Assembly (NCBI GenBank): GCA_017163975.1
Contig: JAFFSR010000244.1
Location: 12,339,501 to 12,403,500 of the forward strand
From: Anastatus disparis
Lineage: Eukaryota > Arthropoda > Insecta > Hymenoptera > Eupelmidae
Reading direction: 5' to 3'
Length of the DNA: 64,000 nt
The notes beneath the pieces are model-generated. The model did not search any database. It saw nothing but the letters and a program-made list of their open reading frames with translations, and was not told the origin of the DNA. Of the stretch, positions 12,226-24,600 are shown one piece after another; within the stretch, counting starts at the first letter, position 1; every line of letters starts with the position of its first letter. A program made the translations under genes and the position numbers.

Positions 12226-15200
12226 TCAGAATTCGTGCATTTGTATGTACAAATTGGAACAAGCGCTCGATTGAAAATAGTTAGTCACGTAAAAGCCCGG
12301 ATGTTTAGGGGTGCGTAGTACTGCGTTATTAGACTTTTTACGTCTGCGTGGCACGAACAGTGGACTGGCTACTTCACCCCTCTGATTATTAGGCTCCAAT
12401 AGTACCAAGGCTAAGTTGCCGTTGTTGTTGTTATTATTGATGGTGTGATTCGTTTGAACAGGTTTGCCATTAGGTAAAGCACTATCTATAGGTTTATGTT
12501 CTTCTGGTTCCATTGCTGAATCTGTTGGTCCAGACTTAGAATTTGATGACATCCAGTTACCATCCTCCATAGATAAACGTCCAGAATTCAGCCATGATTT
12601 TTGTTGGATTGATATTAGTACCGGAAGAATGGCACCAAGAAGAGGTCGCCGTGAAGGCTCGCCAGCCCAACATTGTTCCATGAGATTCCAACATTCATCA
12701 TCGAAAATTGACAGACGTTCCGGTCTTATTCCTGTAAATCATAGATAGAATTTTTTATCAATATTGTATAAGTAAAGCAATTAAAAATCACAAGATTAAA
12801 TTTTTGTAGTAACAAAATTCATATATCAGTGTCACATTATTCATTAACTCTAAGTTAAGAGTAAGTAAAATTTTAATAAAACATAATTAAGTAAATAGTT
12901 ACCTTTTCTGACACTCGTCCATAATTGCTCCTTGTTATGAAACTGTTCAAAAGCATATGGAAGTCTGACACGCCCGGCACATATGTACCAAAATAATATA
13001 CCAAAAGCATAGACATCAACACTACTATCATAATGGCCAGATAAAAGTTCTGGAGCCATATGAACTGGTGTGCCAACTATACTACCTGATATCATGGCTT
13101 CAGTTATGCAAAAACCTAAATCGGTTAATTTTGCCCTATTATCCGTGTCCAATAATACATTCTTTAATTTTATATCCCTATGAACTAGACCCTACAAAAA
13201 GTAATAATGTTAAGTCTTTTGATCAAATCTTTAAAAAAGTATTAAATTTTAATTAAAAAAATTTTCAATGTATTTCATTTTTATATACCTGTGAATGTAG
13301 GTAACGAATGCCTTCGAGTACATCAATAGCAATTTGAATCCTTTCAATCCAATTAAGTCCTGCCCTTATTCCACAGTACAAATCTCTACATAAACGATCG
13401 GTAATAAGCAATACAGCTGCACCCATTCCATAACCCCCGCCATAAGATTTGTCTATAACTGAACCTCTAAGTTTGACAATACGTTCATGATCGGGAATCG
13501 AGCGAGTGTAATAGAATTCCATAGCAAGATCGTTCCAATGTTTTTCATCTGGCGGTACCACCGATTTAACGGCACACGGTCCAGGCGCACCACCCCAGCC
13601 ATCACATGCAAACACTACTCCGTATTGACCACGGCCGATTTCTCGACCTTGATGAGGAATTCCATATCTCACCTAGAAAATAATTTTATGTTAATAAAAG
13701 ATTTAATTATTCTAAAAATGCAATTAACAAAAAGTAATAATTTTGAATTCTGTCACTCAATTTGTTTTTTGTTTATTATTATTATTTTGATTATAAATTT
13801 TAAATTATCATAATTAGATATTTTTGTATTTTTATGCAAGAAAATTTTAAAAAAACCTATCCTTTTGTATGCATCATCGTGTGATTATTAAATTAGTCTA
13901 AAAGTGATAACAAATACTGCCAAAGAAGATTACATACATAATAGATACAGCTCACATATGTAGAAAACTTGATTCTTATAAAAAATTATAAATATTTTTT
14001 TAATAATTATATTTAAAAAATAGTAGTTAATTATACTGTTAAAAATTAATAATTAAATAATTGATAAATCTATGATTATAGTAAATTAAACAAAACTTAT
14101 CTCGGAGCACAATTATTTCTTAATTTATCTAATTTCCTATGCAAAAAATATATATGATAAAAATATAGATTATAAATTTATGACTAATTTAAATTTAAAT
14201 TTAAATCAAGATATAAATCCTAATTTTATAATTTGTCATGGTTCAAAGATCAAGGCGAACTCTGAGTTGATTAAATTTTTTTTATGATTTCATGAATTAC
14301 ATAATATTTCCTTTTTTCCCTCATAATTATACAATTCAGAATTTATTAAGTTTTTATATATGTGACATGTGAATTTTTATCTCATGATTGTAAAATTAGA
14401 TTGCACAAACTAATTTGATATATTTAAAGATGTTTATTTAGAATTCTAAAATTAAATAATTAAAATCAAATATGAAAATTTTCAAAAAAAAGATCTAAAG
14501 GGCTGACTAACTAACCATATCACTCATAGACGTTGTTTCAAGAGCGAGTTTGGCGAGCCTCGGAGCATAACATTTTCTGATTGCTATCCTCTGTTCTTCA
14601 GTCCTTTCTAATTTGCCTGAACAAGAATTTTCTAACGATCTAAGCGCTGATTGAAATGCATCATGTGAAGCTTTAGCTTTATCTCTAAATTGTATAGATA
14701 TAGTACGAGCTAGTCGTGAGGCACTAAGTGAATTGAGTATATCGATTGTGATTTTCCGCCTCCAGGTTGCATCAAGGGTTGGTGTTGGCGACCATGGTAA
14801 AGGCATGGAAAATAATAATTGACGCATACGTTCAAGAAATGAATGGATAAATGACGGCGATGCATTATGCAGTTCCACATTGTAGGCCGCAGATAGTATC
14901 TGCTTTAGAGCGTCGCTCGCTGTGGATGGTGAATGAGGTTTAGTTAGAATGAAAGATGTTCGTCTTTTCTTGAATTCTTCTTGAATAGAAATGAAAATAT
15001 TTGCTTTGCTTATTATTATATTATACATACTATTATTTATGTTTTTATTTTTAATATTTAAATAAATTTTCACATTTAATAGTACATTATTGACCAAGGA
15101 TGCATATTGATCATTCTTGGAGAGTGCGAACTTTTGGGGCCGAGCGTAGCGAGGCCTCGAAAGTTGCACGAGCTAGGATGATCAATATGTATCCATGGTC

Positions 15201-18200
15201 TAATATACTATTTTTTTATACCGAGGCCGAGACATTTAAAGTTTTTCCGTAGGACGCAAAATGGTCATTTTGCGGCCTAGGGCAAAAAAAAAATTTTTAA
15301 ACATTATTTGAAAATATAAGTAGATATTTAAAAAGATAAGTACAACTTTTATTTAATACAAAATACTTTCATAATATCAAAATTAGCAAAGTCATTTACC
15401 CAGTTCTAAAGTTATAAATTTTTTTATCATTCAAATATTTAAATAAATTCATAACATTTCATAATTTCTAAAAAAATATTATGTGCATACACGGATTTCA
15501 ATACAAGAATTTGTCTGTATCAATTCATTTCAATGACCTATACACTTTGAGAAAAAGTATAAAAGACAGTGAATATATTTAGAAAAAAAAGCTATCAGCC
15601 GAAGACAAAGTCTGTAACAATCGTAATCATTCGCACATTGTACACATCTTAATTTTATCAAACTAAGCCTGTTTTTCCCACAATTACCGAATAAAAAAAT
15701 TGTCTTATCTTATCTAAACTCATACATAGTATGATTATAATTGACCTCTTAATTACTTGTTTGAGAATTCAAAACATTACCCGAGAGACTGGTGTCATGT
15801 TCATAGCTCTTCTCTAAACTTAATAGACATCGCTGCAACGTGCCCACAAACGTATCCCTCAGACAATTGAGTGAATTAACAAGTTGTTTGGCTACTCTCT
15901 CGCCTAACCTCGTGAGCACGAACCTTTGCACCTCTGCTGTGGCTGCTCTTACTGTTGCTAACCACGTGCCTCTCTCACCGTTATTGAGAGGCATATTGTG
16001 ATAAAAGTTAACATTATCTGGAGCTGAGATAATTTCCTCCTTCATCTCTTGAATTATTTCATGAATGAGTTCGGTCAATTCTTCTTGTTTGGCATTTACT
16101 ACTCGCATGAGATTTGCGTATAGCTCACTTTCCTTTTTCTGAGCATATTGAATACGTTTAGGTGTAATTTGGATTTCACGTGCCATATCGAACGCACTCA
16201 AAATAAATTTACGTAAACTAATATTATGCACATCGTTTAACTCCGTACTAGCGTTCACTAAGTAAGTTTGTAAGCATCTGCGTACGAAATATAAAATCCG
16301 ATCTGAAATTTAAAATTTAACATTTATGAAACTTTTTTAAAACTATCAAGTCATTTTAATTATTTTTAGATATTTATTGTATTAAAAGTTTACCAACTCT
16401 AGAGTTATTTTCTTTTTACTAAGTGATTATTCAATATACAATTATTCGATATGTAATAAAAAAATTAATTGAAATTGAAATGTTAATAACAAATTTGTTT
16501 TTACCCAGTTTCTTGCATGAGTCTAATATATCACTTGTATTCGAATATTGTCCATTACCGATCCACGAATTTTGATCTATATCAACAGACTCTCCTATGA
16601 AACCTAGATCAGTTAGTTGATCAAGCCAAGTTAAACCCAAAGAACTCATTTTATCTAAGTTTAACTCTTCAACGGTCTCTTTTACTGAATTCAGTCTTAA
16701 AGAATTTGATTTTATAGAATCATCCTGAGTGGAAGTTGATCTTAAAGAATCATCTCTCAAAGAACATGATCCACTTGATTCGACCTTGCTTGGTATCTTG
16801 AATTGTTGTGATTTAGTAAGTTCTCCATCAAAACTATCAAAAAATATATCAGTCAGGGCAGAGACAAATAAAATAGGATTGTAAGGATATGTCTCTTTCA
16901 AGTTTCTCAACTCTTCCAAATTTTCATTGGACAATGGTTGTTCACCAAGAGCATAAAGGAATATTGGAAGAACTTTAAATATTCCTTTGGATAAAATTTG
17001 GACTGCACCTAAAATTTTTAATTAGAAATTAATAAAATCTAATTCTTATAATTATTGTTGTGATACAAATTGTATATCATAATTCTTTTATAATACAATT
17101 TTTTTAATGAAATTATTATTTTCATTTAAGCTTTATTAATTTAAAAACAATAAGAAATGAAAATTGATTTACCTGTATCTGGAGCCACAAATATTTGAAC
17201 ACCATCTTTTAACGTAGGTTGATTTAATTTTACTTCAAGCACAGTTGGACAGTTAGGATCTATACTTCCAGATTCTATTAAATCTTCTATAGGAAGAGTT
17301 ACCCATGGTTTTTCATTTGCTATTAAATTTTCTACAACTTCGTATTCTAAACCAAGTGTAAGATTTACATGATTTGTTGTACCGCAACCAATTCTTATCC
17401 AACGCCATTCACCTGCACATATTGGCAGAAGTTCAGTTGCCAATAAATGATTGACTATTGATGCTTTTGCTTTGGAATTCTGCCCAAAGACTACTATACC
17501 AGGACAATTTTCAAGTAAATGTGTTATTTTGTCAAACGTTAAAGTTGGCAGTAATTCATCAACTATGTTTTCTGTAATAAAAATAAAGCTGTGATAAAAC
17601 AAAATATTTTTCTTATGATTAAATAATAAGTTTCAAATCATAAAAAAGAATTTCAAGAGAAAACAAATAATTTCTGTTGATTTATAGTCATAAAAAATTG
17701 TATAGTGATGATAAAAGATACTGTTAAACAGACATTAATAAATATATTCTACATTTGTAAAGTATATATAAGAGTTTACACCAAAAAACAAGAGATTCTT
17801 GGAAAGAGAAAAGATATGAAAAATTCAATTACTAAATGATTTTTAAAGTAAATTACCCCTTACAAATAAAAAAAAATATAAAATATAAGGACTTTATCAG
17901 AGCACATATATAATCATTATCAAAGTCTAATAATAGTTTTAAGACAGTGTGTGCTCAATCGAATTCAACGTCTTTGACAAGCAATTCCCCTCAATAAAAT
18001 ATTCCGCTGTACCAATAAGTCTGTTATAATTAATCATTGAAGATAATAATAATTATTTCTTAATCCTTATTTAAACTAATGACATACCTCCAGGGAAAAA
18101 ATTTTCTTGATTTATAACCTCTAGAACACGTTGGGTCTCCTTAAAAATGTACCTCAACTGATTTCGATTTCTGTTGTATCTCTTGAATTCCTGCGGTAAT

Positions 18201-18211
18201 TTGCTTACCAT
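12226..18211 (-). CDS. Dstyk: Dual serine/threonine and tyrosine protein kinase DSTYK
   Basis: DSTYK (RIPK5) is a cytoplasmic dual-specificity kinase linked in vertebrates to FGF/ERK signalling and cell-death control. Eight exons join in phase: 18211-18088, 17571-17173, 17008-16505, 16302-15781, 14979-14516, 13672-13289, 13191-12903 and 12731-12226, giving 1063 residues. The first 670 or so form the family's large N-terminal region, including the signature [18 protein letters not shown] and [13 protein letters not shown] segments. The kinase domain starts near residue 672: glycine loop GRGQYGVVF, catalytic lysine in [18 protein letters not shown], catalytic loop HRDIKLKN, the family's DLG (not DFG) in [16 protein letters not shown] and [12 protein letters not shown]. 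About 130 residues of low-complexity tail follow (asparagine run, basic RRRKK). The N-terminus is shorter than in the human protein. The ATG at 18211 is the only plausible start in its frame, and it is followed by a donor-like GTAAGC, so a non-coding upstream exon is possible. Confidence 0.94.
15078..15213. repeat. Palindromic fold-back element in DSTYK intron 4
   Basis: This is a near-symmetric hairpin. The left arm (AATAGTACATTATTGACC, then a TATTGATCAT core) is matched by the right arm, whose reverse complement begins AATAGTATATTAGACC. The centre is unusually G/C-rich (GGGGCCGAGCGTAGCGAGGC). A second small palindrome (CGCAAAATGGTCATTTTGCG) lies just beyond, near 15257-15280. There is no coding sequence. 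The design is that of a MITE or other fold-back repeat, and its end motif AATAGTACATT recurs at other elements in the window. Confidence 0.6.
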
Positions 18212-20638
18212 TTTAATTGCCTGCTATGGTGTACAAATATTCCAAGTGTTTTTCATAATCTGAAAAAAAAAATCTGTTAATATTATATAAATTTAAGGTA
18301 TTTGTTTCTTCGGTAAGATAAGAAAATAATTTAATAAAAAATAACTTATAAAATAAATTAGTAATTTTGACTTTTAATTATATCTTTATCATATTTCATC
18401 ATTATTATATTTTAAAGATGTTAAAATTAAGTACAAGATATAATATCTAAACCTGCTAAAATAATATTAATGCGACACAAACCAATTTAAAAAATTATCT
18501 ATTACTACTAAAATTTATTAATTTTATCATATTGATATTAAACTTTGGGATGCCTTAATTCATTCTGTTTGCAAAAAAAACTAATTCATGAATCTAAATA
18601 TGTTTATTATTTTTTAATGATTTTAGTTTCTTTAATATTAGTAATTATGATGTTGAATACTTAAATAATAAACTTTAATTTGTTAAAATGTTTGTTAAAA
18701 CTCACATATTCATTTTACAATTTATTTATAATATGAGAATCACATAAAAAATAAAGATAACATTAAATTTTAAAACCACTGACTACCAAATGCAAACTTT
18801 CATCGTCTCAAGACATTTGCTCCCATCGAGACTTACATCATCCTTCTCTCATTTACGTAAAAATTCGATAAAACCTCGGCATATCGTCACTCAAATAAAA
18901 TAAAAGAGATAAAAATTTAAGAAATAAATTTCAAGAGGAGAAAAAATCTTACAATCGCCACAAGAATTCCAAAACAACAGAAAAAATAAACTATATATCT
19001 GCACCTTCGACTGGGGAAAGAAATTCAAAAAAGTATGCACAAATTTGTTTTCTCCATTTATGAACGAAAACACACATAGCACGAGATCAAGGCAATGAAG
19101 CACCCGACAATGTATAGATAATTCAAAAGAGTATATAACTAATTATTGGTAAAAAAAACAATCAAACTACACCCGCTAACGGCAGTTACTGAACGAATGG
19201 AAAGTCCGAGTTATTGCAGTTGTTCTGCCGTTTTTCTTCCAACGATAAAGATACCGCCTTATTCAACTCAACTATATATTTTTTTAATCTTGTTTTGTTC
19301 AATGTATGCAATGCAAATATATACATATGTTGTACGCGATTTCTAACGTGTGAGAGATTATTATAAGAAATGATTAAGAGATTTCTAACCTCAACAAAAG
19401 TATTTTGATACTATCTAAATACAATTTCTAGTTGACATATCAAATTTCAATGTTTCGAAACCATAAGAAATTAGAGCTACGTACGAAGCGTTGAAAAGTC
19501 ATTAAAAAATAGGTAGTTAACTTTGAACATTCTGCGTATTAAGAGAAAATGCATTATTGATTTACCGTAGGTTATGATGATGTATTTCGATAGAATAGTT
19601 GTCTTTAATTTGTATACAAATTACGTATTTTTCACTTTTTTTCAATTCTGCAATTATTTCCTTCTTTTATCTTGAAAATTGTACATAGAAGAACGTAAAT
19701 AAATAAAATTTATAATCTCGGTGCGTTCTAATCTGCAAAATATACACATAATCTAATATATTTTATAAACGCAAGCTGATTGGTGTATTTACATTTCGGC
19801 GGAAAATTTTTGAATGTTTACAATGACTAGTTTATTTTACTATCAGTTTTTATTGTTCTTAAATCTGAGTACACTAAATTTTCCTTTAATCCATTTAAAC
19901 CATGTGCAACCTTTACTCATATTGTTAAAAATTTTATAATTATTTAAAAAAACATTTAAAAGATTTATTAAAAATCATTGTAAAAATAAAACTTGTTATT
20001 TTTTTAAAATTATTATTAAAATTACGAGCAGATCAGAGATTTATTGACTTATTAATCATTGTATTAAAATAGCATTTACTATTTGAATAGATATATCATA
20101 ATTCATGTAAAAAATATTTTGAACTTTACTTTCATCACTTGATTATATATTTACACTTTATTTATAAATAAATTTATTAAAATGTGCAAAGTATTGATTA
20201 TTGACCTTTCCGACCATATAATAATAGAAAAACATTAATTTTATATTTTATATTTAGATTGCTTTTTGTATTGTACTATCCTTCATTACTTGCCGAACTT
20301 CTCCGAGTAATTACGGCGAAAATCCGTTCCATACAGGTGCTGTTCAGTTTAGCCTGAAGTAAGGGTTTTTGTATTTGAACTGAATCCATGGTGAGGTAAA
20401 TCTGCTCAAAACTTAATTTTACCTGGATAGGATACCAAACTATTACAATACGGTTGATTTAAACTTAAAATCGGACCAGTTCGTTCAGTTAGTTCAATTT
20501 CCATCAGTTTTGTGCTGGAGAGTGCCGCCTTACTGACAACGCATGTAAGTTGTGTATAGATTCACCGGCGTACATTGATCGAAGTGTGGTGTATATATTT
20601 TTAACGTACCCAATAAACAATAAAAAATTAAAGAAAAT
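18212..20638. promoter_or_regulatory. Head-to-head region between DSTYK and SAP18
   Basis: These 2.4 kb contain the start regions of both genes. G/C-richer patches near 19160-19260 and 20280-20590 are the likeliest transcription-start or 5' UTR segments for DSTYK and SAP18 respectively. Near 20544 a donor-like CATGTAAGTT suggests that SAP18 may have a non-coding leader exon. The rest is A/T-rich with no coding sequence that I recognise. Confidence 0.4.
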
Positions 20639-21675
20639 ATGACATCTGCTGTGGAATCAATGGTTGTGGATGACAAACAAATTCCTGTGGATAAGCCAGT
20701 GGACAGAGAAAAGGTAAAATTACGTGAAAAATAGAGAATATAACCTCCTTAACCTCAAATATTAATTCTTGTAAACAATAATTATTTTGTATGAAATTTA
20801 TATTATAAATAAAAAATATTATTAATTATTGAATTTTCAGACTTGTCCGCTTCTTTTAAGAGTATTTTGCAATACTGGACGACATCATAATATTATGGAA
20901 TATTCCAGAGGAAATGTACCTTCAAATGAACTCCAAATTTATACTTGGTAAGTTTTTAGATACTTATTTTTATTGAAATTTGCTTTTATTTTTATTTCTT
21001 TATTTGATTTTCTAACAAATACATTTCTGTTACAAAAATGTAATATAAATTGTTTTATAAAAATCAGATGAACTGAAACTTATAGTGTTATTAAAAAGTA
21101 ATGAAATAATCTTTTCAAATTTATGCATTAGCCATTGAATAAGTTGTCCTTAATAATTTGTTTACATATTATAATTATATTACATTCTGTAAAAGAAATT
21201 ACAAAATAAATGAATTAAACAACCATGTTTAACAAGAATTTTCTAAATTTTATTTTAAATAAAAAAATTTTTGTTTTAGATTTAAAAAATTTAAAAAATA
21301 TTTTATGATTTAAAAATAGTATTTTTATGAGAAATAAAAAAAAAACATGATTTAATTTATTGTTAATAATTTTAATAACTATATTTTAGGATGGATGCTA
21401 CTTTACGAGAAATTACTGCCTTAGTAAAAGAAGTAAACCCAGATGCTCGTAGCAAAGGCACATATTTTGAATTTTCTTTAGTTACTCCTGAACCAAGACT
21501 TACTGGTTATAGAATGCGTGAAATTGGTGTAACATGTTCAGGACAAAAGGGTGCAGATGATAACAAAACGTTAGCACAAGCAAGGTTTACAATAGGGGAT
21601 TATTTAGATATTTCTATTACACCACCAAACAGAACTCAGCCAGTTGTTCGACGAGGGAATTTTAGGCAATACTGA
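20639..21675 (+). CDS. Sap18: Histone deacetylase complex subunit SAP18
   Basis: SAP18 is a ubiquitin-fold protein of the Sin3/HDAC co-repressor and of the ASAP/exon-junction complex, linking transcription repression and splicing in the nucleus. Three exons, 20639-20713, 20841-20947 and 21390-21675, join in phase to give 155 residues, about the usual family length. Family blocks are plain: DREKTCPLLLRVF, then RHHNIMEYSRGNVPS, ELQIYTWMDATL, LTGYRMREIG, and near the end IGDYLDISITPPNR. The start at 20639 follows an A-rich leader (AAAATATGAC) and gives the short acidic N-terminus normal for this family. The stop is TGA, and AATAAA-type signals appear downstream. The gene is divergent from DSTYK. 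Confidence 0.95.
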
Positions 21676-24600
21676 CCCAAAAAGGGTAAATCGTGACTTA
21701 CAAAATAATATTTGCATAAAAATTTGTGCAAATTTGATTTTCATAACACCACAATTCAATTATTTTGAATAGTCAACCATCTTAAAAATACTGACTTTTT
21801 GCCGAGTAAAAAATAAGGTACGATTGTCCTTAACTTTCTACAAATAAAAATAAAAAAGATAAACATTAAGGCAGTCATTAATCATTATATATAACATTTT
21901 ATATTAAAAAAACTTTTATATTAAATAATTAGAATAAAGGAAAATGTATAATATAATACTATTATATCTATTATTTGCTTTTTTAAAATTGTAGAAATGT
22001 GAAAATTGTTTTTTAGAAAATAAAAAACGGAATAATTATGTAAAATTTTATACTATTTATTATTCAATTATCCATCTATATTGTTTCTGAACTTTCATTT
22101 GAATTTTTATTGATTGAAAGGCCAAATCAAAATACGCAAAGCTATACAATTAAACTATAAAATGTTTAAAAATTATTATGATTCCTTCTTCTTCTTAGCA
22201 TTTAAAGAAAAAATAACCAATAGGTAATTCATTCATTATTTTTTCTAATATTTCATAAACTATATGTAAGTCATGAACTTGTATATTGAATGTATAAATA
22301 TGAAATTTGTTATATTTATAAGATTGTATGAACATTGAATATGTAAACTTTTCAAATCTCAAAATTTAAAACGTTATAAAGCGTCGATATTTATAACAAA
22401 AAAGTCTTGTATATTGTTAATTCTTAAAATGTTAGCGAGATTTTTACACTAGGCTACATCCTTATATTTCAAATTTGAATTATGTATTGAAAAACACAAT
22501 TTATAATCTTCAAATATTCATAATTACATTATAGTGAAAATAGCTTTTAGAATAATAAAGTATAATCACTCAAATCAATTAAATTACCAATACCATTTGT
22601 ATTATTTTAATTTTATAAAGTAACATAAATTTGATCAATTATTCTCTGCCCAACACTGAACTGAATTCATATTACTACAGATATTCAATGCAGCTTTGTT
22701 ACTCTATTACTGTATCAAAATATTTGTAATAAATAAATAAAATATACTATTTTTTATGGTATTTATTAATACAAGAGCTTTTTAAAAAGAAATTTTTTTT
22801 AATTTCGTATAAAGTAAAGTAATCAATATATTTAGTAATTTTATTAAAATTTTATAAAAATGTACTCATAACTTTTAAAATTAGATTGTTTTAAAAATTA
22901 TATATTTAATTCCAAAGTCGTATAAATAAATTTTATTTTTCAAAATATAATATTCAATAGTTTCCAAGATATTATAATTTTATATAAAAATAACAGGAAT
23001 TAATTAGGACAGAATCAAATTTTCACAAGGTCTACATTAATTTTAAAGATATTCAAGATTAAATTTTATTTTTGTTTCTTTTAGCGCTTATACTTTTTTA
23101 TTTAATATAGTTCAATTTTTCTTTTATTTTTCGTTTATATTTCGGTCAACATTGAAAGTTAAAAATAATTGATAATCTTGGAATTATTTTTAATTTAATT
23201 TTTTTATCTTACTTATTAAAGTGTTTTTTCAGTAACTCAAAATTTGCTAAAATAATAAATTATTTTATTAAAAATAACACTTTTTAACAATCAGTTTAAA
23301 TTTAAAAAAATTAACTTAAAAAAGATGTATTTCTTACGTTATTTTCGTAGAAGAAAAAATTGACTTGATATGAAAAGGCAAATCCGATAAAAGAATGAAT
23401 TTAAAATAATTGACGAACAAAAAATTATTTTGCATACCAAAGAAATGTAAGAATAGTACATTTCGTAACGAAGGCTGAAAGGCTTTATTTATGAAATGAG
23501 AAGTTTACGGCTCGAGCCGAAGGCGAGGGATATAACGTGTTTCATAAAAAAATTGCCACAAAAACTAAATAATCATATTAAAGTTAAGATTTTGACGTTA
23601 GAGTGGTATAAAATATTATACGGTAGTTTTGATTGATATAATAATTTCACCTTTGGGAGAATTAGGTGACTTTATTCCCTCATTGCATAATGTACTATTA
23701 AGACTCACTATTACTACTCTATGTAAATCAGGATACAGTTTTTAAAAATATACTATAAACTATTAAGGTAAAAAATCAAATATTTTACTAAAGAAAATAG
23801 TATTACAATAATAAAAAAAATTTTATTTTTTTATTGACGTCCTGCATTAACACACGTGAAATACAACGAATAGAAATTTCTAATTTTTTTAAAAATAAAA
23901 ATAAGTTAATATACGTATAAAAATTCATTTTTAGAATATTTAAGAATTAAAAACTATGGAAAATATGACATCAACTATCACAAATAATACTTTTTCAGTG
24001 GCTGTCCAGGTATATTTCATTTTTATCCAAAGACTCCTGTTTTTATTTTACAATTTTTTACTTCAATTATTTAATTAATTTTGTAAATTTTATTAAATCT
24101 ATTTCGTTTTAACGTCGTATATCTGCAAAGTATGTAAATGCATTAATTTTAATATCTAAAATAGGAGAGGAATAAATGAAAGTCAATAAAAAAACTCGTA
24201 TCATTCGTAAATCGTATATTTAGGTAAATACCTAATGCCTCGTCAATTAACTATTTACAGAAAAGTCTTTTTCTATGTGTCGAATCCTTATTATTCATTT
24301 TACACAATACATAGACTTAAAAGTTAGGAGCATTGCGATACACATGAAATTGGCCCAAAATGGCACTGAATCGTCACTTCAATTCTGTTTTTTTTTTCAA
24401 TATAACAACATAAATTTGTCAATCTAGCATTAGCTTCAACATTTTTTTTTCTTTTCTGTTTGTCTCTTTCTCTCATTATTATTATTTTTTTGTGTTTTAT
24501 TTCCTTTGATCCTATGTAAGATGTACATTGTCGCTTCGATAGTCATAAAAGGCCTGCACAATTAAATTTTTAACTATATAAATATGACTGATGGATGTCA

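Noticed and set aside
12464..12748. Plus-strand frame opposite the DSTYK last exon
   Set aside because: It is the mirror of a conserved kinase C-terminal exon, with no family similarity of its own.
14507..15169. Extended frame running from the DSTYK exon into the intron (to 15169)
   Set aside because: The part beyond 14979 translates the intron and fold-back element. The acceptor TTTCTATTCAAG ending at 14980 gives the correct phase with the previous exon.
23957..24009. Small plus-strand ATG frame (MENMTSTITNNTFSVAVQ) followed by a GT donor, resembling the SAP18 start
   Set aside because: Similarity to the SAP18 start is limited to AAAATATGACATC. No following exon can be found, so chance is the simplest explanation.
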